From Trichomonas vaginalis G3 (taxonomy: Eukaryota > Parabasalia > Trichomonadida > Trichomonadidae): a DNA stretch of 64,000 bases. The notes below the pieces were generated by a model. It saw only the letters and a program-made list of their open reading frames with translations, made no database searches and was not told the DNA's origin. The position numbers and the translations under genes are program-made. Shown piece by piece: positions 63,641-64,000 of the stretch (position 1 is the stretch's first letter; each line of letters begins with the position of its first letter). The DNA is taken from the NCBI RefSeq assembly GCF_026262505.1, contig NC_067203.1:8866001-8930000 (forward strand). Direction: 5' to 3'.

Positions 63641-64000
63641 TTATACTTTCTTTGTAACTGCACCAATTATGTTATTGATAATGGTTTGAGTTTCTTCCAG
63701 TCTTATTTTATCATTTACAATATCTTTAATCATTTCATTACATGCATTCTTAAAACCATCCGATTTTTCTAATTTACGTCTATCACTTTCTTTAATTAAA
63801 TCAAAGTTATAACCTTGTTGAGAATAAAGTGGTTTCTTTATCAATTCCTTGAACGCTTCTGAAAGTGAAGATGAAGAAATTCTTGCCACTTGAATTGGTT
63901 TAAATTCTGCTTTCATTGCTTCTTTCTGTTCATTGAACACTGGATCGAATAAAGCAACTTTAAAGAATTTCTTAGCTGGAATTTCAGGTCTCAAATTTGC
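63641..64000 (-). CDS. Probable major capsid protein, C-terminal part (runs off window)
   Basis: Partial gene whose start lies beyond the right edge. The visible end has RPEIPAKKFFKVALFDPVFNEQKEAMKAEFKPIQVARISSSS, which aligns by eye with the end of the element 1 capsid protein (RAKKFTKPIALFTEDALLKIRSMKPAGAPQIGITTAS). A helical tail follows (KELIKKPLYSQQGYNFDLIKESDRRKLEKSDGFKNACNEMIKDIV). Its place after the Cys-Cys-Gly gene also matches element 1. Reasonable but not certain. Confidence 0.5.
   Translation of the reverse strand, partial: ANLRPEIPAKKFFKVALFDPVFNEQKEAMKAEFKPIQVARISSSSLSEAFKELIKKPLYSQQGYNFDLIKESDRRKLEKSDGFKNACNEMIKDIVNDKIRLEETQTIINNIIGAVTKKV

Larger units (their letters stand above)
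48599..64000. mobile_element. Maverick/Polinton element 2, partial, broken
   Basis: Runs off the right edge. Parts in order: small conserved protein (+), coiled-coil protein (+), protein-primed family-B DNA polymerase (+), integrase (+), small proteins, primase-helicase (-) between inverted 209-bp arrays, phage-like fibre (-), penton-like protein (-), small protein (+), Cys-Cys-Gly protein (-), probable capsid protein (-). Polymerase plus integrase plus capsid genes define the Maverick/Polinton family. Broken, with about fifteen apparent breaks, mainly in the polymerase. The helicase and several other frames look whole, so it looks young. Confidence 0.9.

Overview
The window looks like nuclear DNA of a parabasalid, most likely Trichomonas vaginalis or a close relative. 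The evidence is: AT-rich, apparently intron-free genes; TCA-type initiator boxes close to several start codons; a protein with the trichomonad initiator-binding domain; a thioredoxin with a hydrogenosome-type leader (MLSSISSFSRF); two ankyrin proteins of the large trichomonad DUF3447 type; and virus-like DNA of the Polinton/Maverick kind. The species is inferred from remembered protein families, not from a search.

Layout. 1-12493 is a satellite with a 122-bp unit made almost wholly of three consecutive hairpins. It reads forward to about 4358 and in reverse complement from there to a 25-N gap (12494-12518). 12519-13736 is weakly coding. About 13737-28300 is a first virus-like element: a cluster of KilA-N-type genes, packaging ATPase, primase-helicase, penton-like protein, double-jelly-roll capsid protein and a long coiled-coil protein. 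No DNA polymerase or integrase is seen in it. 28300-48240 is a host-like island. It holds a transposase fused to a ubiquitin-specific protease domain, a one-cysteine thioredoxin-like protein, a WDR37-like WD40 protein, two very similar ankyrin proteins on opposite strands either side of an OCRL-like inositol 5-phosphatase, a hydrogenosomal thioredoxin and an initiator-binding-domain protein. From about 48600 past the right edge lies a second element, a typical Maverick: protein-primed family-B DNA polymerase, integrase, primase-helicase, penton-like protein, probable capsid protein, and a large fibre gene that looks borrowed from a tailed phage.

The two elements share a core set (primase-helicase, penton-like protein, a Cys-Cys-Gly protein, capsid protein and a small acidic protein). 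Most of their genes also carry a T-rich box followed by a TAA-like triplet right before the ATG, unlike the host initiator. Both elements are treated as fossils: several parts look whole, others are broken, and overall they look fairly young.

The most unusual items are the transposase-deubiquitinase fusion (29165-31159), the phage-like fibre with a beta-propeller in a eukaryotic element (59461-61672), the inverted 209-bp arrays bracketing the primase-helicase gene, the hairpin satellite with its strand switch, and an HNH-like module inside the polymerase gene.
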